Source: Holophagaceae bacterium (lineage in GTDB: Bacteria > Acidobacteriota > Holophagae > Holophagales > Holophagaceae). From it: DNA of 64,000 bases. Position numbers and translations under genes: made by a program. The DNA lies in NCBI GenBank assembly GCA_013334395.1, contig JAAXXS010000004.1, positions 1-64,000 of the forward strand. The letters run 5' to 3'. Shown here piece by piece: positions 32,785-43,727 of the stretch (positions are counted from its first letter, which is position 1; the number at the start of each line of letters is the position of its first letter). The notes under the pieces are model-generated. The model was not told the DNA's origin. It did not search any database and saw only the letters and a list, made by a program, of their open reading frames with translations.

Positions 32785-35160
32785 ATGGTTCAGTTCAATA
32801 CCCGAGGCAATGAGATCCTCCTCAAGCTGGTCTACTATGGGCCGGGTCTCAGCGGGAAGACTACCAATTTGCAGTCCCTGCACGCCATGTGCTCCGATGC
32901 CCAGCGCGGGGAGATGTTTTCCGTCAACACGCAGGAAGACCGAACGCTCTTCTTCGACCTGCTGCCCATCAACCTCGGCTACATCTACGGCAATGCCATT
33001 CACCTCCAGATCTACACGGTGCCTGGCCAGGTGCAGTACGACGCGAGCCGGCGGGTGGTGCTGGGAGGGGCGGACGGCGTGGTGTTCGTGGCGGATTCCT
33101 GTGAGTCCAAGATGCAGGACAACGTGGACTCGCTCTCGAACCTCTACCACAACCTCAACGCCAATCGGCTGAACATCAAGCAGATCCCCTTCGTCATCCA
33201 GTACAACAAGCGGGACCTTCCGGATGCCATGGCCGTGGGGGTCATGAACCGGCGCCTGAACTTCCGCAGCGTGCCCTATTTCGAATCCGTCGCCAACCGC
33301 GGCACCGGCGTCCTGGACACGTTTCTCTCCATCACCCGGGAGACCGTGGGCCACACCTTCAAGAAGTACCACCTCGACAAGAAGATCAAGGACTTCGATG
33401 AGATGTTGAACCTCATCGATGCCAACGTCCGGACGAGCATGCGGGAGCTGCCGCTGCTCGAACCGGGCTCCTCGGTGCCCGCCATCGAGACGACAGTGCT
33501 GAGACACAGCAATGTGAGCGTGGCCGACCTCCTGCCGGGCAAGGTCGCGGACGCCCACGAGCTGCTGGAAGACGCCCTCAAGTCCAACATGGAGACGGCC
33601 CGCCTCTACTCTGAGCTCAAGCAGATGAAGGAGGCCGTGGAGAAGAAGAACGAGGAGATGAGCGCCCTCTACGCCCAGCTGGACCGGGCCAACCAGGACA
33701 ACCTGAAGACCCGCCGCTACCTCGAAGGTCTGGTGCAGAACATCGGGGAAGCTGTCATCTCGTACTCGCCGGACGGCAAGATCCTCACCTGGAACATGGC
33801 CGCGGAACGCATCTTCGGCTATTCCCGGCCCGAGATCGTCGGCCGGAGCATGGCCCAGCTGACGCCGGATCACCTGCTCGGGGAGCTGGAACGGGTGGCC
33901 CAGCAGGTGGCCCGGGGCCAGGTCATCCGGGGGGTGGTCACCAGCCGTCTACGCAAGGGGGGCGTTGCCTTCCCGGCCAGCATCACCTACGCCCCCGTCC
34001 GGGGTGCCGACGACCGGGTGCTGGCCTATTCCGCCCTGGTCCGGGACATGAGCGAACAGAAGGACCTCCAGGAGCGGCTGACCCACTCCCAGAAGCACGA
34101 GGCCCTCGGCCGGCTGGTGCCCTCCCTCTTCCACGAGGCCGCCAATCGCCTGACCCCGGTGTTCCTGGAAGCGAACCTGCTTGCCGAAGCCAGCCTGGAC
34201 CCCAAGCAGGCTGGGCAGGTGGACCGTCTGGTGAAGGCGGTGGACTCCATCCAGTTGCTGCTGCAGCCCCTGCAGACCATTCTCAACCCGCCCACGCCGG
34301 TCCGGATGCCCGTCCAGCTCAACGACCTGGTGGCGGAGGTCGCCGCGATGGTCGCCCCCAAGGCCCAGCAGGTGGGGGTCACCGTGGAGCTGAGCCTGGA
34401 TCCGAGCCTGCCCGTCTCGGAGCTGGACCCGGAGCTCATGCGCCAAGCCCTCACCCACCTGCTCCTGAACAGCCTCCAGTCCCTGACGCTCCGTCCCGTC
34501 AAGCAACTGCGTGTGAGCACCCGCCTCTCCGGGGACAGCCTCCACGTGGTGGTGCAGGACAGCGGGCCGCTGATCCCCGAAGCCCGGCAGGCCGAGCTGT
34601 TCAATGCCGCCGCAAGCGTCACCACCGAGGCCCTGGGGCTGCCCATCGCCGAAAGCATCTGCCGACAGCACGGCGGCCGCCTAAGCGTGCAGAGCCAGGA
34701 GGGATCGGGCAATGCCTTCCTGCTCGAGATCCCGCACGTGGTTGCCGCGCCCCGGACGGCCTCGCCCAGGGAGGCGCTCCAGGGCAAGCGGGTCCTGGTG
34801 GTGGACGACGAGACCTTCTTGCTGGAGTGCCTCGTGGACGCCCTCGGCGCCTGGGGCATCGACGTCGCCTCCAGCACCCGGGGCGACGAGGCCATCGAGC
34901 AGCTGCAGAAGGGGGCCTTCGACCTGATCGTCTCCGACATCCGCATGCCGGGGCTGTCGGGCGTCGAGCTGTATGACTGGCTGAAGGCCGAGCGGCCCGG
35001 GATGCTTCGGCGGATCCTCTACACCACGGGGGATTCCTTCGATGCCAAGACCCGGGACTTCCTGGAGACGAACCAGGTCCCCTACCTGGGTAAGCCCTTC
35101 GATCTAAAGCAACTCAAGCAAAGTCTCGAACTCCTCCTAGGGAGTCCGGCGGAGGCGTGA
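32785..35160 (+). CDS. MglA-like small GTPase fused to PAS, histidine-kinase-like and receiver domains
   Basis: N-term GPGLSGKTTNLQ, YTVPGQVQYDASRRVVLGGADGVVFVADS and NKRDLP (MglA-type G1/G3/G4); coiled-coil linker; PAS (NIGEAVISYSPDGKILTWNMAAERIFGY); FHEAANRLTP; REC VLVVDDE...SDIRMPG...YTTGD...GKPFD. Confidence 0.9.
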   Translation: MVQFNTRGNEILLKLVYYGPGLSGKTTNLQSLHAMCSDAQRGEMFSVNTQEDRTLFFDLLPINLGYIYGNAIHLQIYTVPGQVQYDASRRVVLGGADGVVFVADSCESKMQDNVDSLSNLYHNLNANRLNIKQIPFVIQYNKRDLPDAMAVGVMNRRLNFRSVPYFESVANRGTGVLDTFLSITRETVGHTFKKYHLDKKIKDFDEMLNLIDANVRTSMRELPLLEPGSSVPAIETTVLRHSNVSVADLLPGKVADAHELLEDALKSNMETARLYSELKQMKEAVEKKNEEMSALYAQLDRANQDNLKTRRYLEGLVQNIGEAVISYSPDGKILTWNMAAERIFGYSRPEIVGRSMAQLTPDHLLGELERVAQQVARGQVIRGVVTSRLRKGGVAFPASITYAPVRGADDRVLAYSALVRDMSEQKDLQERLTHSQKHEALGRLVPSLFHEAANRLTPVFLEANLLAEASLDPKQAGQVDRLVKAVDSIQLLLQPLQTILNPPTPVRMPVQLNDLVAEVAAMVAPKAQQVGVTVELSLDPSLPVSELDPELMRQALTHLLLNSLQSLTLRPVKQLRVSTRLSGDSLHVVVQDSGPLIPEARQAELFNAAASVTTEALGLPIAESICRQHGGRLSVQSQEGSGNAFLLEIPHVVAAPRTASPREALQGKRVLVVDDETFLLECLVDALGAWGIDVASSTRGDEAIEQLQKGAFDLIVSDIRMPGLSGVELYDWLKAERPGMLRRILYTTGDSFDAKTRDFLETNQVPYLGKPFDLKQLKQSLELLLGSPAEA

Positions 35161-35217
35161 GGGGCCGCCCGGGCGCATACTGGGAGCCTTCACCGTCTCT
35201 TTCCCGAGGAGTCTTCC

Positions 35218-36312
35218 ATGCAGCGAACCTGGGTCATGACCTGGATCCTGGCCACGGGCCTGCTGGCCCAGGCGCCTTCCCCCGAGCCCCCTCCAGCTCC
35301 CGCGGCCCAGGCCCCCAAGCCGGAGCCGCCCGCCGCGCCCGTGCCCGAAGCCGTCAAGCCCGTCGAAGCCAAGACCTTCGATCAGCTGCGACCCAGCCAG
35401 CGGAAGTGGGTCTATACCCTCCACCGGGCCGCCCTCTCGGCCCACGAGCTGGGCTATTACCGGAGCCACCCCAAGGCCGTGGAGCTGCGGACCGCTCTGG
35501 GGGAGCTGCTGGCGGCCAAGCCCGTGCTTCCCGAGAAGGCCTCCGCCTCGTTGTCGGCGGTCGAGGCCTACCTCACCCAGCTTCGGACCAACCACGGAGT
35601 CTATGACGCCACGGGCGCCAAGCTGCTGCTTGGTGGCACCTGGAAGGAGCTCCTGGGGGCCGCCCGCGCCGCGGCCAAGGTCGGCCACCCGGGGCTCGAG
35701 CCGCGTCTGCTCAAGCTCAAGGGCCTGCTCTTCGACGCCAAGGTTGATGCCGTGGCGCCGACCTGGGCCGAGCCCGAGGCCCCCGCCAAGGGCAAGAAGG
35801 CCAAGGCCGCCAAGGCCCCGGGCGCCCCTGACGGCTTTGCCGAGCAGAAGGCCATCACCGCCCTCTGGGTGAAGCGCGCCCAGGCCTGGGTGGAGAACAC
35901 CCCCCAGGAGGTGGAGGTCAACGGCGAGAAGAAGAGCCGGCGGCTGCCCGATCCCGTGCAGACCAATGCCCTGAATGACCTGCTGGCCTGGCTGGACAAG
36001 GAGGACCTCGTCCTGCTGCGCGACCCCGCTTTCGGGTGGCTGGACCTGCATCGGCTCGGCGCCGCTCCCGGGGCCGGGCTGCTCGCGAGGTCAGCCGATC
36101 TGACCGCCGGCAAGGCACCCGAGGGCGCCCCCGGGGAGCTGGCGCTCCTGCCGACCTTCGAGCCCGTGCTGGGCGAAAGCAAGTTCGCCCCGGGCGAGGA
36201 GAAGCGCGCGGTGCTGGTGGAAGTGAAGCAGGGCCCCGCCCCGGCGACGCTTGCCGAGCAGTCGGCCCTCTTCGAGAAGCTGGGCCGCAGCCGGGAGCTG
36301 GAGGTCAAATAG
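35218..36312 (+). CDS. Secreted protein with possible M49 (dipeptidyl-peptidase III) N-terminal-like region, no HExxGH
   Basis: Signal peptide then Pro/Ala-rich linker; QRKWVYTLHRAALSAHELGYYRSHPKAVELRTAL...NHGVYDATGAKLLL resembles N-lobe of M49 peptidases. Confidence 0.5.
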   Translation: MQRTWVMTWILATGLLAQAPSPEPPPAPAAQAPKPEPPAAPVPEAVKPVEAKTFDQLRPSQRKWVYTLHRAALSAHELGYYRSHPKAVELRTALGELLAAKPVLPEKASASLSAVEAYLTQLRTNHGVYDATGAKLLLGGTWKELLGAARAAAKVGHPGLEPRLLKLKGLLFDAKVDAVAPTWAEPEAPAKGKKAKAAKAPGAPDGFAEQKAITALWVKRAQAWVENTPQEVEVNGEKKSRRLPDPVQTNALNDLLAWLDKEDLVLLRDPAFGWLDLHRLGAAPGAGLLARSADLTAGKAPEGAPGELALLPTFEPVLGESKFAPGEEKRAVLVEVKQGPAPATLAEQSALFEKLGRSRELEVK

Positions 36313-36331
36313 AACCCTGTCTGCAGGTCCT

Positions 36332-37051
36332 CTACTCCTCGCCCTTCCGCTGCCGGCCCTCGGGGTCGAACTGGTAGCCCACGCTCCGCAGGGTGTGCAC
36401 CCAGCGGGGGTGGTGGGGATCGTCCTCCATGACGCGGCGGATGCGCACGATGAAGTTGTCCACGGTGCGGCTCGTGGGGTAGGCGTCCTCTCCCCAGACC
36501 TTGTCGAGGATGTCCGTGCGGCTCACCACCTGGCCCGGCCGCTCCATGAGCAGCTTGAGGATCATGGACTCCTTCACACCCAGCTGGAACGGCCCGGCCG
36601 GCCCCTCGCCGCAGAAGTTGTCGAAGTCCACCCAGTAGGCCCCGAAGGTCTGCCGGCTGTTGATCTCCCGGCTCTTGTACCAGGACTCGCGGCGGAGGAT
36701 GGCCCGGATCCGGAGCAGCAGCTCCCGGACCTGGAAGGGCTTGCCCAGGTAGTCGTCAGCGCCGGTCTCGAAGCCGTGGACCCGGTCATCATCCGTGTTC
36801 TTGGCGGTCAGGAACAGGATCGGCGTGAAGTTCTTGGCCTCCCGCACCCGCTCGCAGATGGTGTAGCCATCCAGGCCCGGCAGCATCACGTCGAGGATCA
36901 CCAGGTCATAGGTCTCCGCCAGGATCTGCTTCAGGGCCAGGTCCCCCCGGGGGATCCAGGTGCAGGCGAGGCCCTCCAGCTCCAGGTTCAGCTTGATGCC
37001 TTCGGCGAGGCTGAGCTCGTCTTCCACCAGCAGGATCTTGGGTTCGGACAT
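36332..37051 (-). CDS. OmpR/PhoB-family response regulator
   Basis: ILLVEDELSLAEGI, LVILDVMLPGLDGY, KNTDDD, GKPFQ; C-terminal winged helix RTVDNFIVRIRR. Confidence 0.93.
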   Translation of the reverse strand: MSEPKILLVEDELSLAEGIKLNLELEGLACTWIPRGDLALKQILAETYDLVILDVMLPGLDGYTICERVREAKNFTPILFLTAKNTDDDRVHGFETGADDYLGKPFQVRELLLRIRAILRRESWYKSREINSRQTFGAYWVDFDNFCGEGPAGPFQLGVKESMILKLLMERPGQVVSRTDILDKVWGEDAYPTSRTVDNFIVRIRRVMEDDPHHPRWVHTLRSVGYQFDPEGRQRKGEE

Positions 37052-37105
37052 GGCAAACTCCAGGCACAGGTCTTGATCCTACTAGAATGAGCCCTTGGAG
37101 CACCC

Positions 37106-38068
37106 ATGGACCCCCAATCAAACCCCTTCCTCAGCATCGTCATCCCCATCTACAACGAAGAGGAGAACATCCCCACGCTGTGGGAGCGCCTGTCCCGGGT
37201 GCTGACCGAGCACTTCGCGGACCCGGCCCACAGCTGGGAGGTGATCTTCACGGATGACGGCAGCCGGGACCGCAGCCTGCCGATGCTGGTGGAGATCGCC
37301 CGGACCGAGCCCCGGGTGCGGGTGGTGGAGTTCAACCGGAACTACGGCCAGCACAGCGCCATCTTCGGCGCCTTCGCCGAGGTCCGGGGCCAGGTGGTCG
37401 TGACCCTGGATGCGGACCTGCAGAACCCCCCGGAGGAGATCCCCAAGCTGGTGGCCAAGGTGGAGGAGGGCTTCGATGTGGTGGGCGGCTGGCGCCAGGG
37501 CCGCACGGACAACGACAGCTTCTTCCGCACCATGCCCAGCAAGATCGTCAACGCCGTCACCCGCAAGACCACCGGCGTGAAGCTCCACGACTACGGCTGC
37601 ATGCTGCGGGCCTACAGCCGCGAGGTGGTGGACGCCATGCTGCTCTGCAAGGAACGGTCGAGCTTCATCCCCGCCCTGGCCAACAGCTTCGCCCGGCGCA
37701 TCACCGAGGTGCCCGTGGCCCACGCGGAGCGTGCGGCGGGGGAGAGCAAGTACGGCGTCTGGAAGCTCATCAACCTGCAGTTCGACCTGCTGACCAGCTT
37801 CAGCCTGCTGCCCCTCCAGATGCTCAGCGTGTTCGGCGTGGTCACGGCGGGCATCGGGTTCCTGCTGTTCCTGGGCCTGGTGGCCTACCGCTTCCTGCAC
37901 CCGGAAGGCACGGCGCAGGGTGTGTTCACCCTTTTCGCCATCCTCTTCTTCTTCGTGGGCTGCCAGTTCGTCGCCTTCGGCCTGCTGGGCGAGTACATCG
38001 GCCGCATCTACCAGGAAGTGCGCGACCGGCCCCGGTACATGGTGCGGAAGGTCCACCAGCAGAAGTAA
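37106..38068 (+). CDS. Family 2 glycosyltransferase (DPM1/ArnC-like) with C-terminal TM helices
   Basis: SIVIPIYNEEENIPTL, DDGSRDRS, LDADLQNPPEEI; two TM helices. Confidence 0.92.
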   Translation: MDPQSNPFLSIVIPIYNEEENIPTLWERLSRVLTEHFADPAHSWEVIFTDDGSRDRSLPMLVEIARTEPRVRVVEFNRNYGQHSAIFGAFAEVRGQVVVTLDADLQNPPEEIPKLVAKVEEGFDVVGGWRQGRTDNDSFFRTMPSKIVNAVTRKTTGVKLHDYGCMLRAYSREVVDAMLLCKERSSFIPALANSFARRITEVPVAHAERAAGESKYGVWKLINLQFDLLTSFSLLPLQMLSVFGVVTAGIGFLLFLGLVAYRFLHPEGTAQGVFTLFAILFFFVGCQFVAFGLLGEYIGRIYQEVRDRPRYMVRKVHQQK

Positions 38069-38104
38069 ACCCAACAGGGCTGGAGCTGCATCTGGTTTCG
38101 GTGC

Positions 38105-38290
38105 CTAACCCTCAAGCTCGCCGCTCCAGCCCTCGCCGTCCTCTTCCTGGGGCTTCTCGGGCACGCGGTAGCTCTCGCTGGCCCAGGCTCCCAGGTCCTG
38201 GGTCTGGCAGCGCTCGGAGCAGAAGGGCTTGAAGGCGTTCCCCTCCCAGGAGGTGGGGATCCGGCAGGTGGGGCAGGGGCGCAGGGTCAT
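38105..38290 (-). CDS. yacG: YacG-like zinc-binding protein (DNA gyrase inhibitor family)
   Basis: RPCPTCRIPTSWEGNAFKPFCSERCQTQDLGAW CxxC-x-CxxxC. Confidence 0.8.
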   Translation of the reverse strand: MTLRPCPTCRIPTSWEGNAFKPFCSERCQTQDLGAWASESYRVPEKPQEEDGEGWSGELEG

Positions 38291-38362
38291 GGCTATCAGC
38301 ATATCGGGACCAGAATCGATTTCAAGTTGGAAGAAAATATGAGTGAATTGATGCAGATCGAC

Positions 38363-38390
38363 TTGACAGGGAATTTCCACCCCTTATGCT
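38363..38390 (+). promoter_or_regulatory. Sigma-70-type promoter of dnaK
   Basis: TTGACA (38363-38368), 16-bp spacer, TATGCT (38385-38390), 52 bp upstream of ATG. Confidence 0.65.
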
Positions 38391-38442
38391 CAAGGAGTCA
38401 AGGGTGGGCACGGCCTAGCCCTGAACACGAGGAGGAACAACC

Positions 38443-40347
<1,905 letters not shown>

Positions 40348-40350
40348 GCC

Positions 40351-40391
40351 AGCCAGAAAAAGGGGCGCCGCTGGCGCCCCTTTTTCTGGCT
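40351..40391. terminator. Strong (potentially bidirectional) intrinsic terminator after dnaK
   Basis: Perfect 19-bp inverted repeat AGCCAGAAAAAGGGGCGCC-GCT-GGCGCCCCTTTTTCTGGCT. Confidence 0.85.
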
Positions 40392-40422
40392 ATAAGAAAT
40401 CTTAGTGTCCTAGACTAAAGCC

Positions 40423-41493
40423 ATGTCCCACCCTGACTACTACAAGATCCTGGGCGTGCCCCGGTCGGCCTCCGAGGAGGACATCAAGAAGGCGTACCGC
40501 AAGCTGGCGCGGAAGCACCACCCGGACCTGAACCCTGGCGACGCCAAGGCTGAGGCGGCATTCAAGCAGCTGGCCGAGGCCAACGATGTCCTTTCGGACG
40601 CGGAGAAGCGGAAGAACTACGACACCTATGGTGATCCGGCCGGGCCTGGCGCCCAGGTGCCGCCGGGGTTCCAGCAGGGCGGCGGTGGCTTCGCCTTCGA
40701 GGACATCTTCGCGGGCTTTGGCGGCCGGCCGCTGCGCCATGGCCCCGAGCGGGGCGAGGACCTGCTCCACTCCGTGCGCCTGGGGTTCCGCGAGGCCTTC
40801 GAGGGCACCCGGCTGAACCTTCGGGTGAACCGCTCCGAGCCCTGCATCGCCTGTCGGGGCACCGGTGAGGCCAACCGGAAGCCCGAGCAGTGCCGGACCT
40901 GCCAGGGCAAGGGCAAGCTGGGCTCCGGCTCCGGCTTCCTCTCCTTCGGGCGCTCCTGCCCGGACTGCGGCGGCCGGGGCAGTCGACAGCCGGCCTGTCC
41001 CGACTGCGATGGCGCGGGCCGCCACGCGCGGCAGGAGACCGTGACCATCGCCATCCCGGCCGGGGTGGAAGATGGGGCCCGCCTGCGGGTGGCCGGCAAG
41101 GGCGAGGCGGGACGCCGCGGAGGCGGACCCGGCGACCTCTTCCTGCAGATCAGCATGGAACCGGACGCCCGCTTTGAGCGCAAGGGACCGAACCTCTACG
41201 TGCGGCTGCCCATCAGCTTCTCCGAGGCCGCCCTGGGCGCCAAGGTGGTGGTGCCGACCCCTGAAGGCCACCAGACCATCAAGGTCCCGCCGGGCACCCA
41301 GACCGGCGCCAAGCTCCGGCTCAAGGGCCAGGGCATGCCCATTCCCCGGGGCAGTCAGCGGGGCGACCTCATCGCCGAGGTGGCGGTGGTGACTCCCCAC
41401 ATCCAGGACGAGCGGAGCAAGGAGCTCCTCCGGGAGCTGGCCGAGCTGAATGATGCCGAGCTCCAGAAGCAACGAGGTGCCGACCATGGCTAA
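40423..41493 (+). CDS. dnaJ: Chaperone DnaJ
   Basis: J-domain [31 protein letters not shown] and four CxxCxGxG-type zinc motifs. Confidence 0.95.
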   Translation: MSHPDYYKILGVPRSASEEDIKKAYRKLARKHHPDLNPGDAKAEAAFKQLAEANDVLSDAEKRKNYDTYGDPAGPGAQVPPGFQQGGGGFAFEDIFAGFGGRPLRHGPERGEDLLHSVRLGFREAFEGTRLNLRVNRSEPCIACRGTGEANRKPEQCRTCQGKGKLGSGSGFLSFGRSCPDCGGRGSRQPACPDCDGAGRHARQETVTIAIPAGVEDGARLRVAGKGEAGRRGGGPGDLFLQISMEPDARFERKGPNLYVRLPISFSEAALGAKVVVPTPEGHQTIKVPPGTQTGAKLRLKGQGMPIPRGSQRGDLIAEVAVVTPHIQDERSKELLRELAELNDAELQKQRGADHG

Positions 41494-41860
41494 GGATCCC
41501 CGCATGGGCGCCTACATGATCGGGGTGGTGTCGATGCGCTACGGCGTCCACCCCCAGACGCTTCGACTCTACGAGCGGGAAGGGCTGCTCGCGCCCAGCC
41601 GCACCGAAGGGAAGACGCGCCTCTACAGCGACGAGGACCTGGAGCGCCTGGAGTTCATCCTGAACCTCACCCGGGACCTGGGTGTGAACCTGGCGGGCGT
41701 GGAGGTGGTCCTGGGGTTGCGAGACCGACTCAACCACATGCAGGAGGACCTGGAGCGCCTCTCCCAGATCCTGGAAGCGGCGGGACTCAAGGATCTGCCG
41801 CGGTCCAGCTCGTCGACGGGCCTGGTGAAGCTGACCACCCACGGCCTGCGGAAGCGTTGA
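41486..41860 (+). CDS. hspR: MerR-family regulator, HspR-like
   Basis: [45 protein letters not shown]; overlaps dnaJ in dnaK-dnaJ locus. Confidence 0.88.
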   Translation: MAKDPRMGAYMIGVVSMRYGVHPQTLRLYEREGLLAPSRTEGKTRLYSDEDLERLEFILNLTRDLGVNLAGVEVVLGLRDRLNHMQEDLERLSQILEAAGLKDLPRSSSSTGLVKLTTHGLRKR

Positions 41861-41979
41861 CGGCCCGACTCGTGGCCAACCTTTTTCCAAGGCACAAAAT
41901 CCTGTCGAGCCAAATACCTGGACAAGCTCCAAAGGGTGCCGAACGCTTGGTATGCTGATCCTTCCCCCCAAGGAGCACC

Positions 41980-42846
41980 GTGCCCCTCCGGCATCTCGAA
42001 GAGCGCTCGCTCGATAAATACTTCGACTCCATCCGGCACCTGCCTCTGCTCACGGCAGAGGAAGAGCGGATCAACGGTCGCTTGTGGCAGAACGACCGCA
42101 ACCCTGAAGGCCTGCAGCGTCTGGTGGAGGGGAACCTGCGCTTCGTCGTCAAGGAGGCGCGAAAGTTCGAGGGCATGGGCCTGGACCTGCTGGACCTCAT
42201 CAGCGAGGGCAACCTGGGCCTCATCGAGGCCGCCAAGCGCTTTGACCCCGAGCGGCAGAACAAGTTCCTCACCTACGGTTCCTGGTGGGTGCGGCAGGCC
42301 ATCTTCCACGCGCTGGCCGAGCACGGCAACAAGATCCGCCTGCCCCAGAAGGTGGCGGGGCACCTGGTGCAGCTGAACCGCGCGACCCAGAAGCTGAGCC
42401 AGAACCTCGGTCGCGTACCCATGCTGCAGGAGATCGCCGACGCCATCGGACTGAGCATCGAAGAGGTCGAGCGGCTCCAGTTGCTCCAACAGACCACCTC
42501 GACGGTGTCCACGGAGCAGGGGCTTGGGGACTCCGACCTCACCGTGGGCGACAGCCTGGAGCAGGAGGTGGAGCCCTCCGCCATGCACACCCTGGACCAG
42601 GAGGCCTTCCTCGAGCAGATCGAGGAGAGCCTGAAGTCGCTCAGCGAGAAGGAGCGCACCATCATCACCCTGCACTTTGGCCTCGGCGGCGAGGATCCGC
42701 TGACCTTGGAGCAGATCGGCAAGCAGTTCACGCCGCCCATCTCCCGGGAGCGGGTGCGCCAGCTGGAGGAGCGAGCCCTGGCCCGCATCCGCGAGCGCCG
42801 CCGCGAAGTCCTCGGCGGCTTCCTGCGCGGCGGGGACGGTCCATGA
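41980..42846 (+). CDS. Sigma-70 family RNA polymerase sigma factor (regions 2-4)
   Basis: NLRFVVKEARKF...LLDLISEGNLGLIEAAKRFDPERQNKFLTYGSWWVRQAI; C-term ERVRQLEERAL HTH. Confidence 0.92.
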   Translation: MPLRHLEERSLDKYFDSIRHLPLLTAEEERINGRLWQNDRNPEGLQRLVEGNLRFVVKEARKFEGMGLDLLDLISEGNLGLIEAAKRFDPERQNKFLTYGSWWVRQAIFHALAEHGNKIRLPQKVAGHLVQLNRATQKLSQNLGRVPMLQEIADAIGLSIEEVERLQLLQQTTSTVSTEQGLGDSDLTVGDSLEQEVEPSAMHTLDQEAFLEQIEESLKSLSEKERTIITLHFGLGGEDPLTLEQIGKQFTPPISRERVRQLEERALARIRERRREVLGGFLRGGDGP

Positions 42847-43727
42847 AGGGTCGCCCCGACTGCCCTCGCTGTCAGGGGCAGGGCCTGGTCTTCGATCCGG
42901 ATCCCCTGAAGCCCGTGCGGGTCTGCGGCTGCACGGCGGATCTGGCGCCGGACGCCGAGACCCTGGGCCTGCCCGCCCGCTACCGGGAGGCGGACTTCGC
43001 CCGTTTCTGGAAGTGGTGGAACAACGTCCAGGCCAGCACTGCCCGGGCCCTGCTCAACCGCGTGGGAGAGCTGGAGGACCTGCTGGCCCGTCCCCCGGAG
43101 GAAGTGGGTGAGCTTGAGGGTCGGGAGGATCTTGCGAAGCTGCTCACCGCCCTGCGCAAGCGGCCCGAGCACGGCATCCGCCCCGCGGGCGCCGAGGGCC
43201 TGTCCCAGTGGGCCACGGCCGGCAAGCACCGGTTCCGGCATGGCTGGGAGCTCTGGTGGATCCATGGTCCCGCCCAGAGCGGCCGCAGCACCCTGGCCGC
43301 CGCGGCGCTGCGGGCCTGGACCGAGCGCACGGGTCGGACCGGACGCTTCGTGTCGGTCCGCACCCTCAGCCAGGCCATCAAGGATTCCTACTACGACGTG
43401 CGCAGCTTCCAGAACCAGGCCTTCCAGAGCGTCCGCGACCTCATCGAACCCCTCCAGGAGCCGGCCCTGCTGGTGCTGGACGACTGGGACCGCATGGACT
43501 CGGACCTCCGCGTCGCTGCGGCCCTGGCCCAGCTGCTGGATCACCGCTACAGCGCGGAGCTGCCCACCATCCTCACCGCCGCCGGACCGCCCGAGGCCAT
43601 GGACCGCCGGGAGAACCATCCCCTGACCCGCCTCGATGACAGCAGCCTGCTGGAGCGCCTGCGGGGCGCGGAGCGGGTGGAGATGGTGCCGGCCCTGAAG
43701 CCTTGGTTCGACCGCGTGGAGCGATGA
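42843..43727 (+). CDS. DnaC-like AAA+ ATPase/helicase-loader-like protein with N-terminal zinc motif
   Basis: CPRCQGQG...CGC N-terminus; Walker A-like HGPAQSGRST; Walker B ALLVLDDWD. Confidence 0.75.
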   Translation: MKGRPDCPRCQGQGLVFDPDPLKPVRVCGCTADLAPDAETLGLPARYREADFARFWKWWNNVQASTARALLNRVGELEDLLARPPEEVGELEGREDLAKLLTALRKRPEHGIRPAGAEGLSQWATAGKHRFRHGWELWWIHGPAQSGRSTLAAAALRAWTERTGRTGRFVSVRTLSQAIKDSYYDVRSFQNQAFQSVRDLIEPLQEPALLVLDDWDRMDSDLRVAAALAQLLDHRYSAELPTILTAAGPPEAMDRRENHPLTRLDDSSLLERLRGAERVEMVPALKPWFDRVER

